Source of the DNA: Altibacter sp.
GTDB lineage: Bacteria; Bacteroidota; Bacteroidia; Flavobacteriales; Flavobacteriaceae
Reading direction: 5' to 3'
NCBI RefSeq assembly: GCF_019913785.1
Contig: NZ_JAIOHK010000047.1
Coordinates: forward strand, 1-34,968
DNA: 34,968 bases
Both the position numbers and the translations under genes were made by a program. The notes under the pieces are model-generated. The model saw only the letters and a program-made list of their open reading frames with translations, did not search any database and was not told the DNA's origin. Shown here piece after piece: positions 1-9,027 of this stretch. The number at the start of each line of letters is the position of its first letter. Position 1 is the stretch's first letter.

Positions 1-1
1 A

Positions 2-892
2 ACAAAAAAAGCTAATCTTTTTATTGTGGGCGCTATGCGGGCGGGAACGACTTCATTCGTGGAGTTGCTCTCTAAACATCCGCAGATTTACGTTTCCCCC
101 ATAAAGGAACCTAATTACTTTGTAGACAGGTTGCCTCTTACTCTCTATGAACCGTCTCGTTTTTTTAATCTGAATAGGTATCTGAACAGCAAATTTCCCG
201 ACCCGTTACATATTGCAAAGATTGAAACCTTAGCCCAATACGAACAGCTATTTTCATTGGCGACCCATGAAGTTTACAGAGTAGATGCCAGTACCGCCTA
301 TCTGCATGCGCCTGAAGCAGCCGCTAATATAGCCACGTATAATTCGGAAGCGAAGGTCATTGTAATTTTACGTGACCCATTGCAACGAGCTTATTCTCAT
401 TATAGAATGGATCTAGCGCTTGGAAGAATACACCGAAGCTTTGATGCCATAATGCGTAGTGAAATAGCACAGTATCGATCCAATGAATTACGCTTTGGGA
501 GCTATTTAGGAATGAGTTGTTATGCAGCACATCTCAAACGATTTGAGTCGCTATTTGGAGAACAACTATTGGTGCTAGAATTAAGGAATCTGGTAAACAC
601 AACCGATATTGAAATGACTCGGATTTCCAATTTTTTAGGTATTTCCGCCTTCGTAAATCCCATCCTTCAGAAAATGAATAAAACAAAAACCATTCGATTT
701 CAAAAACTATTGTATTTATTAAAACAACTGGGGTTTAAGGATTATTTTTCGAAGTATTTCAGAAAGAATTTCAGGCAACAAACGTTTAAAAAGATTAGCA
801 AGGACAGGGTTAGTGATATGAAATTATCCGAAGGGACGCTGCTGGATCTCAAGGGTATTTTTGAAAAAGAATCCCCTGTGAATTATCGTTAA
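2..892 (+). CDS. Sulfotransferase family protein, 5' end cut by the window
   Basis: Probably transfers sulfate from PAPS to a sugar acceptor. The reading frame is open to the first bases of the window (…KKANLFIVGAMRAGTTSF), so the true start lies just upstream and the GTG at 26 is only an internal codon. The 5'-phosphosulfate-binding loop GAMRAGTTSF and the 3'-phosphate-binding stretch VILRDPLQRAYSHY, with its conserved Arg and Ser, are both visible. The visible part is about 297 residues, near full length for the family. It stands 5' of a polysaccharide operon on the same strand, separated by about 120 bases containing a promoter-like box, which suggests that it sulfates the surface glycan. 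The fold is clear; the acceptor is inferred from context only. Confidence 0.85.
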   Translation, partial: TKKANLFIVGAMRAGTTSFVELLSKHPQIYVSPIKEPNYFVDRLPLTLYEPSRFFNLNRYLNSKFPDPLHIAKIETLAQYEQLFSLATHEVYRVDASTAYLHAPEAAANIATYNSEAKVIVILRDPLQRAYSHYRMDLALGRIHRSFDAIMRSEIAQYRSNELRFGSYLGMSCYAAHLKRFESLFGEQLLVLELRNLVNTTDIEMTRISNFLGISAFVNPILQKMNKTKTIRFQKLLYLLKQLGFKDYFSKYFRKNFRQQTFKKISKDRVSDMKLSEGTLLDLKGIFEKESPVNYR

Positions 893-949
893 AGGCTTCC
901 CGTTTTTAGGTTTCAAGCAGGTAAAATTCCTACTTTTAAGTTTGTAATT

Positions 950-982
950 TTGAGTTAACCCCCATAGATTATCTTAACTTTG
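950..982 (+). promoter_or_regulatory. Bacteroidota-type promoter for the polysaccharide operon
   Basis: A perfect TAnnTTTG -7 box (TAACTTTG, 975-982) lies 22 bases after a TTG at 950-952, which fits the -33 element of the Bacteroidota primary sigma factor. The predicted transcript starts near 988, giving a leader of roughly 25 bases before the flippase start at 1015. Confidence 0.5.
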
Positions 983-1014
983 CGGCTTCGGCCATTAAAC
1001 CACAATACCGCCTC

Positions 1015-2262
1015 TTGGGATTTTTCAGAAAAATAAAAAACATTCTTGTACAGAAAGAAGCTAAGGTACTGATTGAAAACTTCCTTTCTCTTTCTACTTT
1101 GCAATTGGTGAATATGGTATTGCCACTTATTACCTTACCCTATGTAATTCGTGTTTTGGGATTCTCTAATTACGGTATGGTGGTACTTGCAGCGGCATTG
1201 GTTGCCTATTTTATGCCTATTGCCGACTATAGTTTTAAGATCACCGCCACCCGCGATGTATCTGTATCTCGAAACAGTGTAAAAAAGTTAAGCCTTATTT
1301 ATAGTAAAGTAATGTCGCTTAAATTACTCTTTGTGATCATATCAACGCTCCTAATAAGTTTGATAGTTGTTTTATATCCGCCTTTTTATGATGAAAAAGT
1401 AGTTTTTTTCCTTTCTATCTTGTTGCTTTTTGGACACAGTCTTTTCCCCGAATGGTTTTTTCAAGGTATTGAAAAAATGAAATACATTGCGTTTCTAAAC
1501 TTTGGCATCAAGTTGTTTTTTACGATCAGCGTTTTTGTATTTATTACAAAGGCTGAAGATTATTGGGTGTATCCGCTATTGCAGGGAATTGGGTTTATTG
1601 TTGCAGGATTGGCTGGCCAGTACATGCTTATTAAAAAATATAAATTGAAATTTTATTTTCTGAAAAGGAAATATCTATTGGATGCAATAAAAGACAATTT
1701 TCCTATTTTTGTGAATCAGTTTTTCCCGACGCTCTATAACAATACCAACACTTTTTTATTGGGAATTTTTACTACGGTAAGCCTTGTGGGAATATACGAT
1801 GCCATTAAAAAAGTGGTAGATGTCTGTGTGATGCTAGTCTCTATTATTTCTAGAGTGTTCTTCCCCTTCTTAAATCGAAAAAGGGATTCTTTCGGCAAGT
1901 TCAATACCATGATGTTATCCATTGGTTTGATACTTTCGGTACTGCCCTTGTTTTTCTCGAAGGTGATCTTTTGGTACTTAAACGTGGATCATGAATATGC
2001 CTTCACCGTGCTTTGCTTACTTTCTTTGAGTATATTTGGTTATACACTCTATACTATTTATGGATTGAATTATTTTATTGTACAACGCAAGGATAAATTG
2101 GTTATGAATAACACTATTATTTCTTCGTTACTGGCGTTTGGTTTGGCCTTCCCGCTTATTTTTTATTTTGATATTATTGGAGCCGCTATAAATTTGTTGA
2201 TAGCCAGATTTTTGATGGGCGGTTATTTATGGTATAAATGGCAATTTCATGAAAAACATTAG
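1015..2262 (+). CDS. Wzx-type polysaccharide flippase (MATE/MOP superfamily)
   Basis: A polytopic inner-membrane protein of 415 residues, close to the usual Wzx length, with about twelve hydrophobic segments. The N-terminal region has the family pattern of a short basic lead followed by a helix containing LxLPLITLPYVIRVLG. Wzx proteins move undecaprenyl-diphosphate-linked repeat units across the inner membrane. The start is the TTG at 1015: no in-frame ATG lies upstream, and the first internal ATG would remove much of the first conserved segment. A TAnnTTTG box lies just upstream. It overlaps the next gene by 14 bases, so the two are probably translationally coupled. The family is clear; the substrate is unknown. 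Confidence 0.87.
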   Translation: MGFFRKIKNILVQKEAKVLIENFLSLSTLQLVNMVLPLITLPYVIRVLGFSNYGMVVLAAALVAYFMPIADYSFKITATRDVSVSRNSVKKLSLIYSKVMSLKLLFVIISTLLISLIVVLYPPFYDEKVVFFLSILLLFGHSLFPEWFFQGIEKMKYIAFLNFGIKLFFTISVFVFITKAEDYWVYPLLQGIGFIVAGLAGQYMLIKKYKLKFYFLKRKYLLDAIKDNFPIFVNQFFPTLYNNTNTFLLGIFTTVSLVGIYDAIKKVVDVCVMLVSIISRVFFPFLNRKRDSFGKFNTMMLSIGLILSVLPLFFSKVIFWYLNVDHEYAFTVLCLLSLSIFGYTLYTIYGLNYFIVQRKDKLVMNNTIISSLLAFGLAFPLIFYFDIIGAAINLLIARFLMGGYLWYKWQFHEKH

Positions 2263-2833
2263 AAGTATCTACCATTATATATTCAACGGTTTCGCCACCT
2301 TTGTGGTGCGATATTTTTCAGGGCTGAAAATAGGAAATGGCACTAAATTTAAGCGATTTCCGATGGTGTTGAAGCACAAAAGAGCCACCATAGAAATTGG
2401 GAGCAATACAACTATCAACTCCTCCAATTATGGATACCACATCAATATGTTTTCTGGTTGTAAATTATATGCAGATAGACCCGAAGCGTATATTAAAATA
2501 GGGAATAATTGCAGAATCCACGGTAGCTGTATTCACGCGTACAAGGAAATTGTAATTGGAGATAATTGTTTAATTGCTGCCAATACTCAGATTATTGATG
2601 GCAATGGACACAATTTGTCGTTCGATGCTCCAGAACATAGGATAAATACATCAGACGAAGGTGTCCCCATCGTAATAGAGGACAACGTATGGATTGCTGC
2701 AAGTTGTATTATTCTTGGTGGCACCAAAATTGGAGCCGGAAGTATTATCACAGCGGGGAGTGTTGTAAAAGGGGACATTCCTTCCAATTGTATTTATGGT
2801 GGAAATCCTGCAAAACTTATAAAACAGTATTAG
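2249..2833 (+). CDS. Left-handed beta-helix (hexapeptide) acyltransferase
   Basis: A 194-residue protein with repeated hexapeptide turns (IEIGSNTTI, IKIGNNCRI, IVIGDNCLI, IVIEDNVWI) that build a left-handed beta-helix. It ends with the typical IxAGSVVxGDIPSN…GGNPAK signature of the NodL/WbbJ/Vat acetyltransferase group. The His in IDGNGHNLSF sits where these enzymes place the catalytic base. It probably O- or N-acetylates a sugar of the repeat unit or its nucleotide precursor. It overlaps the flippase gene by 14 bases, and its stop TAG abuts the ATG of the following gene, which indicates one operon. Donor and acceptor cannot be told from the sequence. Confidence 0.87.
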   Translation: MKNIRSIYHYIFNGFATFVVRYFSGLKIGNGTKFKRFPMVLKHKRATIEIGSNTTINSSNYGYHINMFSGCKLYADRPEAYIKIGNNCRIHGSCIHAYKEIVIGDNCLIAANTQIIDGNGHNLSFDAPEHRINTSDEGVPIVIEDNVWIAASCIILGGTKIGAGSIITAGSVVKGDIPSNCIYGGNPAKLIKQY

Positions 2834-3850
2834 ATGAAAGTTGGTATACATCATAGAGAAGGTAGTTTTACCGATAGATGGATTTATTATTGCAAATCTC
2901 AAAACATCCCATTTGTACAAGTTGATTGTCATGCTTCAGAAATAATTAAAACATTGCAACAGGAGAAGGTAACTCACTTGATGTGGCATCTTAACCATCT
3001 TTCCGTAAAGGACAAAATGACCTTTCCGTATGTGCTTAACAGTGCAGATGCAATGGGAGTCAAGACATTTCCAAACTTCAATACCCGTTGGCATTTCGAT
3101 GATAAAGTCGCTCAAAAGTATTTTATGGAAGCTATAAAGGCACCGTATATAAAAAGCCATGCCTTTTATACCAGAGAAGAAGCACTTTCGTATATTGAAA
3201 CAACGCAGTTTCCGTTGGTGGCAAAGCTCAAAGGGGGAGCGGGTTCAACGAATGTAAAGTTGCTTAATTCCAAACAAGAAGCGGAAATATATATCGACAC
3301 CTTATTTACTGTTGGAATTAAGTCAATAAATAAACCCTTGGATAATTTGGATCAAAAATTGCGTGTTGCCAAACAGGTCAAAAATCCGGTAGTGCTGCTC
3401 AAGAAAACGGTTGGTTTTGTCAAACGTATGAATAAGGAACGCGCCATGTCTCAGGCAGAAGTTGGATATGTATACTTTCAACAGTTTTTACCTAACAACG
3501 ACTTCGACACCCGAATCATCACGGTTGGTGATAAGGCATTTGGTATTAGACGATTTACACATGAAAATGATTTCAGGGCTTCGGGAAGTGGTAAAATCGA
3601 TTATACAGCATCGGGGATTGATAGTAAAATGATTTCCGTAGCGTTTCAAATTTCAGATGTTATAGGTGCACAAAGTTTGGCATATGATTTTGTTTACGAT
3701 GAAAACGAGACACCCAAAATTGTGGAGATCTGTTTCGGATTTTCAATGAAGGCCTACGATAAGTGTGAAGGCTTTTGGGACAAGAACTTACAATTTCATA
3801 AAGGTCCTTTCAATCCACAAGAGTTTATGATCAAAGACTTTCTAGCTTAG
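2834..3850 (+). CDS. ATP-grasp-like protein in the polysaccharide operon
   Basis: A 338-residue protein with an ATP-grasp layout. An N-terminal alpha/beta domain (about 1-90) is followed by a nucleotide-binding strand-loop FPLVAKLKGGAGSTNV (about 128-143). A C-terminal lobe has LAYDFVYDEN…PKIVEICFG. Members ligate a carboxylate to an amine through an acyl phosphate. The usual ExN metal-binding motif reads E-I-C here, so the Asn is replaced and activity is less certain. The ATG follows the preceding stop codon directly. A possible job is attaching an amino acid or other acyl group to a sugar of the repeat unit, but that is inference from location. I do not recognise a named relative. Confidence 0.7.
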   Translation: MKVGIHHREGSFTDRWIYYCKSQNIPFVQVDCHASEIIKTLQQEKVTHLMWHLNHLSVKDKMTFPYVLNSADAMGVKTFPNFNTRWHFDDKVAQKYFMEAIKAPYIKSHAFYTREEALSYIETTQFPLVAKLKGGAGSTNVKLLNSKQEAEIYIDTLFTVGIKSINKPLDNLDQKLRVAKQVKNPVVLLKKTVGFVKRMNKERAMSQAEVGYVYFQQFLPNNDFDTRIITVGDKAFGIRRFTHENDFRASGSGKIDYTASGIDSKMISVAFQISDVIGAQSLAYDFVYDENETPKIVEICFGFSMKAYDKCEGFWDKNLQFHKGPFNPQEFMIKDFLA

Positions 3851-3851
3851 T

Positions 3852-5000
3852 ATGGATGTTAAACTACTTACCGAGTTTTCCATAATTGATCTTTCAATCA
3901 TGCTACTCTATCTTGTTGGAGTAATTGCACTGGCACAAAAATTTAAACCAATCTCTGTAAAATTCGTTAGACTTTTCAGCTTTATAAGTGTGGTACATGT
4001 AGCTACTACGATTGGATATTACCTTTATTCCTTGAGCGATATTACAGACGCAGTTGGCTACTATCGCAAGGTGCTTTTTGTCTACGACAGTTGGCCTGAC
4101 ACTTTTGGTCAGGGAACTTATTTTATATACGCCACACTCTACCCTCTGGTCAATTATCTACATATTTCTTATTTCGGGAGCTATTTTGTGTATTCTTTTA
4201 TCGGTCTGTTTGGATACTATTTTATACTGAAGGTATTGCTTGACATAACGGGCTATAAATGGACCAATTGGTTTTATGTTTTATTAATGCCAATGCTTCA
4301 TTTTTGGACTGTTTCGATTGGAAAGGACTCACTTATTTTTTTCGGAATTTCAATGTTGGCCTATATGTTCTATTTTAATAAAAAGTGGATGTATTACGTA
4401 TTACCTATACTCCTTATTGGCCTGATTCGGATCCATATTTTATTTTTCGTTATGGCCGCATTTGGATTTACGCAGTTATTCTTGAATAAGAATTTGAAAA
4501 CGGGGTATAAATTTTTATTAATCACTGCCTTAGCAATTGGGCTCGTTGGATTATTCCCTTTTTTATTAGAGCGAGTAGATTTTAAAAATGAAGAATCAAT
4601 TCTAGAACAGGTAGAAATGCTGGGAGACCGAAAATTAGCTGGCGGCGCCTCAATAAATTTGAAGGATAGTAATCTGATCGTCAGGTGGTTTAGTTATGTT
4701 TTTAGACCTTTTTTTATAGATGCTCATAATATTTTTGCCATAGCCGCGTCCATAGAAAATTTAGTTTGGGTCTTAATGTTTATTAATATTGTCAAGAGAA
4801 TCCGACACAAAATAGTGGATGCATTTAGGCACATCTATTGGTTTTCGGCCTTTTCCATTTTAACCATTACACTACCCGGAGCCTATTTATTGAGTAATCT
4901 GGGTGTGGCGGCAAGACAAAAGACAATGATTATTCCTTTTTTATTTATGCTTTTGTTTATATCGCTTTTTAAATCGAAGGAAAACAACAATTCAATTTGA
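3852..5000 (+). CDS. Predicted polysaccharide polymerase (Wzy/EpsG-like membrane protein)
   Basis: A polytopic membrane protein of 382 residues with roughly ten hydrophobic helices and a long extracytoplasmic stretch early in the chain that contains SDITDAVGYYRKV. This resembles the Asp/Tyr-rich loop often seen in Bacteroidota Wzy/EpsG-type polymerases. Such proteins join lipid-linked repeat units in the periplasm. Sequence conservation in this group is poor, so the call rests mainly on topology, size and position between the flippase and the glycosyltransferases, where a Wzx/Wzy locus needs exactly one such protein. It starts one base after the preceding stop codon. An O-antigen ligase is the main alternative. 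Confidence 0.65.
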   Translation: MDVKLLTEFSIIDLSIMLLYLVGVIALAQKFKPISVKFVRLFSFISVVHVATTIGYYLYSLSDITDAVGYYRKVLFVYDSWPDTFGQGTYFIYATLYPLVNYLHISYFGSYFVYSFIGLFGYYFILKVLLDITGYKWTNWFYVLLMPMLHFWTVSIGKDSLIFFGISMLAYMFYFNKKWMYYVLPILLIGLIRIHILFFVMAAFGFTQLFLNKNLKTGYKFLLITALAIGLVGLFPFLLERVDFKNEESILEQVEMLGDRKLAGGASINLKDSNLIVRWFSYVFRPFFIDAHNIFAIAASIENLVWVLMFINIVKRIRHKIVDAFRHIYWFSAFSILTITLPGAYLLSNLGVAARQKTMIIPFLFMLLFISLFKSKENNNSI

Positions 5001-5036
5001 TTGTAGCAGTTTTAAAGTTGAACTTTTTATTTTGAC

Positions 5037-6149
5037 ATGAATAACATTCTGATTGTTTTATTTAATGATTCGTTAGGTGGTGCCGAACAGTACCTGAAAA
5101 TGGTGGCCGAGTTCTTTTTAAAAAAGGAGCAAGAAGTATATGTGATCTTTTTAACCAAAAAAACAACAAAGGGCTGGGAAGAGTTGGAGCGTTATTCAAA
5201 TTTTAAGCCATTTTACCCTCGTACAAAAAACAAATTCTTAGGAGGGATAGTGGCGGCCAAACGATGCCGGACATACAGAAACATTCATTTTAAATACACC
5301 TTTACCTCACATGTGCATATAACGGGTCTTGTGGGTGTGTTGCTCAAATTGAACTTATACCGCACCAAGTATTTTGTTGCTAGAGAATCTACCTCCATAT
5401 TCAAGCGATTTAGCGGAATAAAATTGTTGCTGTTCAAACTGCAATACAAATTGGGATATGCTAAGATCGATTTACTTATTTGTCAAAGTGAATTTATGAA
5501 GCAACAACTACTGGAAAATCTTCCACAATTGGCTTCTAAAATGCAAATTGAAGTGATAGAAAATCCTGTAGATACTGAACGCATTAATAATGCCGGGCTA
5601 GGACAGACAAATTTACCTGCTCCTAAATTTGACTATATGGTGTCCGCGGGCCGACTCATAGAAGAAAAGGGATTTGATATATTGATGGAAGCATTTGCCA
5701 GGTTAAAGAAAAACCATCAAAACCTTAGGTTGATTATCTTAGGAGAGGGGAAACTACGAGCACCACTTGAAGAACAGCGAAAAAATTTAGATTTAGACGA
5801 GGAAATTTTGTTGCCGGGATTTGTGCCTAATGTGTATCACTACTTTCGGGCTGCTCAAATATGTGTAGTGTCGTCGAGAGTTGAAGGATTTCCAAACGTA
5901 CTGCTTCAAATGATGTCGCAAAACAATAATGTAGTATCTACATTGTGCGCTGGTGGGATTGAAAAAATTGACGGCGTATACACTGCACTTCCTAATGATG
6001 TGGACAGCCTTTATGAAGCTATTGTGGACTGTCTAGGAAATTCAAATAGTGAAATGGGAGCAAAGTTTCAAAGAGAATTAAACAGCAGGGATATCTCGAG
6101 TTTTATGCAGAAAATTGATAGTATATTGGAAAAACAACCAATAAAATAG
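5037..6149 (+). CDS. GT4 family glycosyltransferase
   Basis: A 370-residue GT-B fold enzyme. The N-terminal domain has the glycine-rich SLGGAEQYLK acceptor-side loop. The C-terminal domain carries SAGRLIEEKGFDILMEAF and LRLIILGEG, followed by the sugar-nucleotide motif SRVEGFPNVLLQMM. In the GT4 EX7E motif the second Glu is Gln, a substitution also present in the glycosyltransferase two genes downstream. It probably adds one sugar to the lipid-linked repeat unit on the cytoplasmic face. A 36-base gap separates it from the polymerase-like gene; no clear promoter is visible there. The family is certain; donor sugar and linkage are unknown. Confidence 0.88.
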   Translation: MNNILIVLFNDSLGGAEQYLKMVAEFFLKKEQEVYVIFLTKKTTKGWEELERYSNFKPFYPRTKNKFLGGIVAAKRCRTYRNIHFKYTFTSHVHITGLVGVLLKLNLYRTKYFVARESTSIFKRFSGIKLLLFKLQYKLGYAKIDLLICQSEFMKQQLLENLPQLASKMQIEVIENPVDTERINNAGLGQTNLPAPKFDYMVSAGRLIEEKGFDILMEAFARLKKNHQNLRLIILGEGKLRAPLEEQRKNLDLDEEILLPGFVPNVYHYFRAAQICVVSSRVEGFPNVLLQMMSQNNNVVSTLCAGGIEKIDGVYTALPNDVDSLYEAIVDCLGNSNSEMGAKFQRELNSRDISSFMQKIDSILEKQPIK

Positions 6150-6169
6150 CTATTTTAAAAGTGAAGCAA

Positions 6170-7264
6170 ATGAAGATACTATTTGTAATAAATAGCTTGG
6201 CCACCGGAGGCGCAGAAAAATTGGTAGTAGAATCGGTGCCAAGATTTGTTGCTTCCGGAATTGACATTGAGGTGCTGTTACTAAATGGCAAGGAATTCCC
6301 TTTTTATACTGAATTAAAAGCAATGGATTGCTGTAAAATAAACATTCTTGGAAAGGGAAGCGTTTACAATCCTATGTTGATTTTTAAGATAATTCCGTAT
6401 TTAAGACGCTTCGATATTGTTCATGTACATTTGTTTCCAGCCTTATATTGGGTAGCCATCGCCAAAATAATCTCCTTTTCTAAAGTAAAACTTTTATTTA
6501 CTGAGCACAGTACTTCCAACCGGCGCAGGTTAAATTTTTGGTATAGAATGGCCGACCGGATTATTTACAAACAATATACACTGGTTATCACCATATCGAC
6601 CGAGGTGAAATTATTTTTGAAAAAACATTTGGGGGTCAAAAACACAAAGTTTGTCACCATAAATAACGGGGTGGATTTTGATAAGGTTTTCAATGCCAGC
6701 CCCTCGGCACGAAAAAATTTCATTAAGAAAGAAAAAGACAAGATCATCATTCAAGTAGCCAGATTTACAAATCAAAAAGATCATGAGACGCTGATAAAAG
6801 CAATACCCTATATAAAATACCCGGTTGTGGTCTTATTGGTAGGGGAAGGTCCCGGAGTGGATAAAATAAAGGAATTGGCCAATGTATTGGAGGTTGAAGA
6901 TCAAGTTGTTTTTCTGGGAACACGTGCAGATGTTCCCCGGCTATTAAAAATGGCAGATATTGCCGTATTGTCCTCTAATCACGAGGGACTATCACTTTCG
7001 GGTATAGAAGCCATGGCTTCGGGTACGCCGTTGGTGGCTTCAAAAGTACTGGGTCTGGCAAATTTGGTACACGATGCAGGGCTCTTATTCATACATAAGG
7101 ACGAGATCGATTTAGCTGGTAAAATCAATTTGCTAATGAGCGATCCCGATTATTATGCCCAGACAGTCGCCAGCTGTTTAAAACGGGCCAAAAAATTCAG
7201 TCTTACAAAAATGGTAAGTGAACATATTCTAGTATATTCAAAACTATGTCCAAACAAAAATTAA
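6170..7264 (+). CDS. GT4 family glycosyltransferase
   Basis: A GT-B glycosyltransferase of 364 residues. It opens with MKILFVINSLATGGAEKLV, the standard GT4 N-terminal strand and GGAEK loop, and has IIQVARFTNQKDHETLIKA and SSNHEGLSLSGIEAMASGTP with an intact EX7E motif. I chose the ATG at 6170 because it fits this family start; a GTG nine bases earlier (6161) is the alternative. Its 3' end overlaps the next gene by 19 bases. It probably extends the polysaccharide repeat unit on the cytoplasmic side of the inner membrane. Donor and acceptor are unknown. Confidence 0.88.
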   Translation: MKILFVINSLATGGAEKLVVESVPRFVASGIDIEVLLLNGKEFPFYTELKAMDCCKINILGKGSVYNPMLIFKIIPYLRRFDIVHVHLFPALYWVAIAKIISFSKVKLLFTEHSTSNRRRLNFWYRMADRIIYKQYTLVITISTEVKLFLKKHLGVKNTKFVTINNGVDFDKVFNASPSARKNFIKKEKDKIIIQVARFTNQKDHETLIKAIPYIKYPVVVLLVGEGPGVDKIKELANVLEVEDQVVFLGTRADVPRLLKMADIAVLSSNHEGLSLSGIEAMASGTPLVASKVLGLANLVHDAGLLFIHKDEIDLAGKINLLMSDPDYYAQTVASCLKRAKKFSLTKMVSEHILVYSKLCPNKN

Positions 7265-8406
7265 TACGAATTACAACAGTCCCCTTATCGCTCGAGAAAC
7301 TCTTGGAAGGACAATTGGCCTTTATGAATGATTACTATGAAGTTATTGCGGTATCTTCAGATAAAGTGCATTTGGAAAATTATGGAAAAAACGAGGGAGT
7401 TGGAACCTTTCATGTTTCTCTAACAAGAAAGATTACTCCGTTTCGAGATTTAGTTTCGGTATTTAAATTAGTCAAATTCTTTAAAAAAGAAAAACCCTTA
7501 ATTGTGCACACGCATACCCCGAAGGCCGGAATTGTAGGGATGTTGGCGGCTTATTTGGCGAAAGTTCCTATACGACTGCATACCGTTGCCGGCTTGCCCC
7601 TTATGGAAGCAAGCGGATTAAAACGAAAAATCCTAAATACGGTCGAAATACTAACCTATCGTTTTGCGACCGGAGTGTACCCCAATTCGAAAGGCTTGTA
7701 TGATTTTATATTGGAAAATGGGTTTACAAAAGCACACAAATTGAAAATCATAGGGAACGGAAGTTCCAATGGAATAGATGCAACCTATTTTGATCCGAAA
7801 GAATTTAGTGAGAAAACAATACAGACTACTAGAAACGAATTGGGGATTCCTCTCGAGGATTTCGTTTTTATTTTTGTTGGAAGAATAGTGGCTGATAAGG
7901 GAATAAACGAATTAATAGCAGCTTTTTCAAAACTTTTCAAAACTGAAAAAAGTGTTTCTTTATTGTTGGTAGGACCCCTTGAAGCAGATTTAGATCCACT
8001 ACTGCCCGAAACATCAGAACTAATTACGGCACACCCAAAAATATTTACGGTTGGGTATAAAGAAGATGTGAGACCCTATTTTGTGAGTAGTAATGCACTT
8101 GTATTTCCGAGCTATAGGGAAGGCTTTCCAAATGTGGTGCTACAGGCCGGAGCCATGGGGTTGCCAGGTATCGTGACGAATATCAATGGTTGTAATGAAA
8201 TTATTTCAGAAGGAATCAATGGGATGCTTATCCCGGTCAAGCATTCCGATGCGATTTATAATGCCATGAAGAAATTGATAGCAGACAAGAATTTAGTTGT
8301 CAATCTTTCGAAAAATGCTCGTAAAGAAATTATTTCAAAATATAAAAGAGAGGAAATTTGTCGTGCATTATTAACAGAATATCGTGATCGGGAAGCGATG
8401 CTTTAA
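7246..8406 (+). CDS. GT4 glycosyltransferase, PglA/CapM-like
   Basis: A 386-residue GT-B enzyme with the N-terminal signature IVHTHTPKAGIVGMLAA, followed by VPIRLHTVAGLP. That combination is typical of the PglA/CapM subgroup, which adds the second sugar onto a lipid-linked bacillosamine or related deoxysugar. The C-terminal domain has IFVGRIVADKGINELI and SYREGFPNVVLQAGAMG, with Gln in place of the second EX7E Glu. The gene directly precedes a PglC-like phosphoglycosyltransferase gene, as expected if it acts next in the pathway. The subgroup assignment is from memory of the signature; GalNAc as donor is only a guess by analogy with Campylobacter. Confidence 0.82.
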   Translation: MSKQKLIRITTVPLSLEKLLEGQLAFMNDYYEVIAVSSDKVHLENYGKNEGVGTFHVSLTRKITPFRDLVSVFKLVKFFKKEKPLIVHTHTPKAGIVGMLAAYLAKVPIRLHTVAGLPLMEASGLKRKILNTVEILTYRFATGVYPNSKGLYDFILENGFTKAHKLKIIGNGSSNGIDATYFDPKEFSEKTIQTTRNELGIPLEDFVFIFVGRIVADKGINELIAAFSKLFKTEKSVSLLLVGPLEADLDPLLPETSELITAHPKIFTVGYKEDVRPYFVSSNALVFPSYREGFPNVVLQAGAMGLPGIVTNINGCNEIISEGINGMLIPVKHSDAIYNAMKKLIADKNLVVNLSKNARKEIISKYKREEICRALLTEYRDREAML

Positions 8407-8414
8407 TACCTTTG
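8407..8414 (+). promoter_or_regulatory. Possible internal -7 box before the PglC-like gene
   Basis: TACCTTTG fits TAnnTTTG exactly but sits only one base before the TTG at 8416, so use of this box would give a nearly leaderless transcript. It may be a chance match inside a tight operon. Confidence 0.25.
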
Positions 8415-8415
8415 C

Positions 8416-9027
8416 TTGGTGTATAAAAATGGAATCAAAATATTACTTGATTTTTTGGTAGCGCTTGTTGCTTTCTTTTGCCTGTTGCCGGTATTTTTTC
8501 TACTCGTTATATTACTCAGTATAGCGAACAATGGAAAACCATTCTTTTTTCAGAAGAGGCCGGGCAAAAATGAACGGTTATTTACTATTATCAAGTTTAA
8601 GACAATGAACGATCGAACCGATAAAAATGGGGTTCTGCTAGCAGATAGGGAAAGACTTACCGCAGTTGGTAAATTTGTACGAGCCACCTCTCTGGATGAG
8701 ATTCCACAATTGTTAAACGTTTTATGGGGCGACATGAGTCTTGTTGGCCCACGTCCTTTACTTCCAGAGTATTTACCTCTATACAACGACTTTCAGAAGC
8801 AAAGGCATCTGGTAAAACCGGGAATTACTGGCTATGCTCAGGTAAAAGGGCGTAACGCCATTAGCTGGGAAGAGAAATTGAGATTGGATGTCTTGTATGT
8901 TGAAAGAATCTCGTTTTTATTGGATGTGAAAATAATTTTAGAAACCATTAAGAAAGTAGTGGCTAGAGAAGGTATACAGGCTGCCAATGAAGCGACTACT
9001 ACCCATTTTAAAGGAAATATAAAATGA
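8416..9027 (+). CDS. PglC-like phosphoglycosyltransferase (initiating sugar transferase)
   Basis: A monotopic phosphoglycosyltransferase (bacterial sugar transferase family) that moves a phospho-sugar from its UDP form to undecaprenyl phosphate, the first membrane step of glycan assembly. At 203 residues it matches the minimal PglC form rather than the larger WcaJ/WbaP type. It has one N-terminal reentrant hydrophobic helix (about 9-36), then FQKRPG, the FKTMND segment, the catalytic Asp-Glu pair in SLDEIPQLL (D94, E95), GDMSLVGPRPLLPEY and KPGITGYAQVKGRN. The start is TTG at 8416, with GTG at 8419 as alternative; no in-frame ATG fits. The stop overlaps the next start as ATGA. Confidence 0.88.
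   Translation: MVYKNGIKILLDFLVALVAFFCLLPVFFLLVILLSIANNGKPFFFQKRPGKNERLFTIIKFKTMNDRTDKNGVLLADRERLTAVGKFVRATSLDEIPQLLNVLWGDMSLVGPRPLLPEYLPLYNDFQKQRHLVKPGITGYAQVKGRNAISWEEKLRLDVLYVERISFLLDVKIILETIKKVVAREGIQAANEATTTHFKGNIK

Noticed and set aside
5010-5036. Promoter TATTTTGA before the GT4 gene at 5037
   Set aside because: It misses the TAnnTTTG spacing by one base, and the gene is otherwise well placed within the operon.
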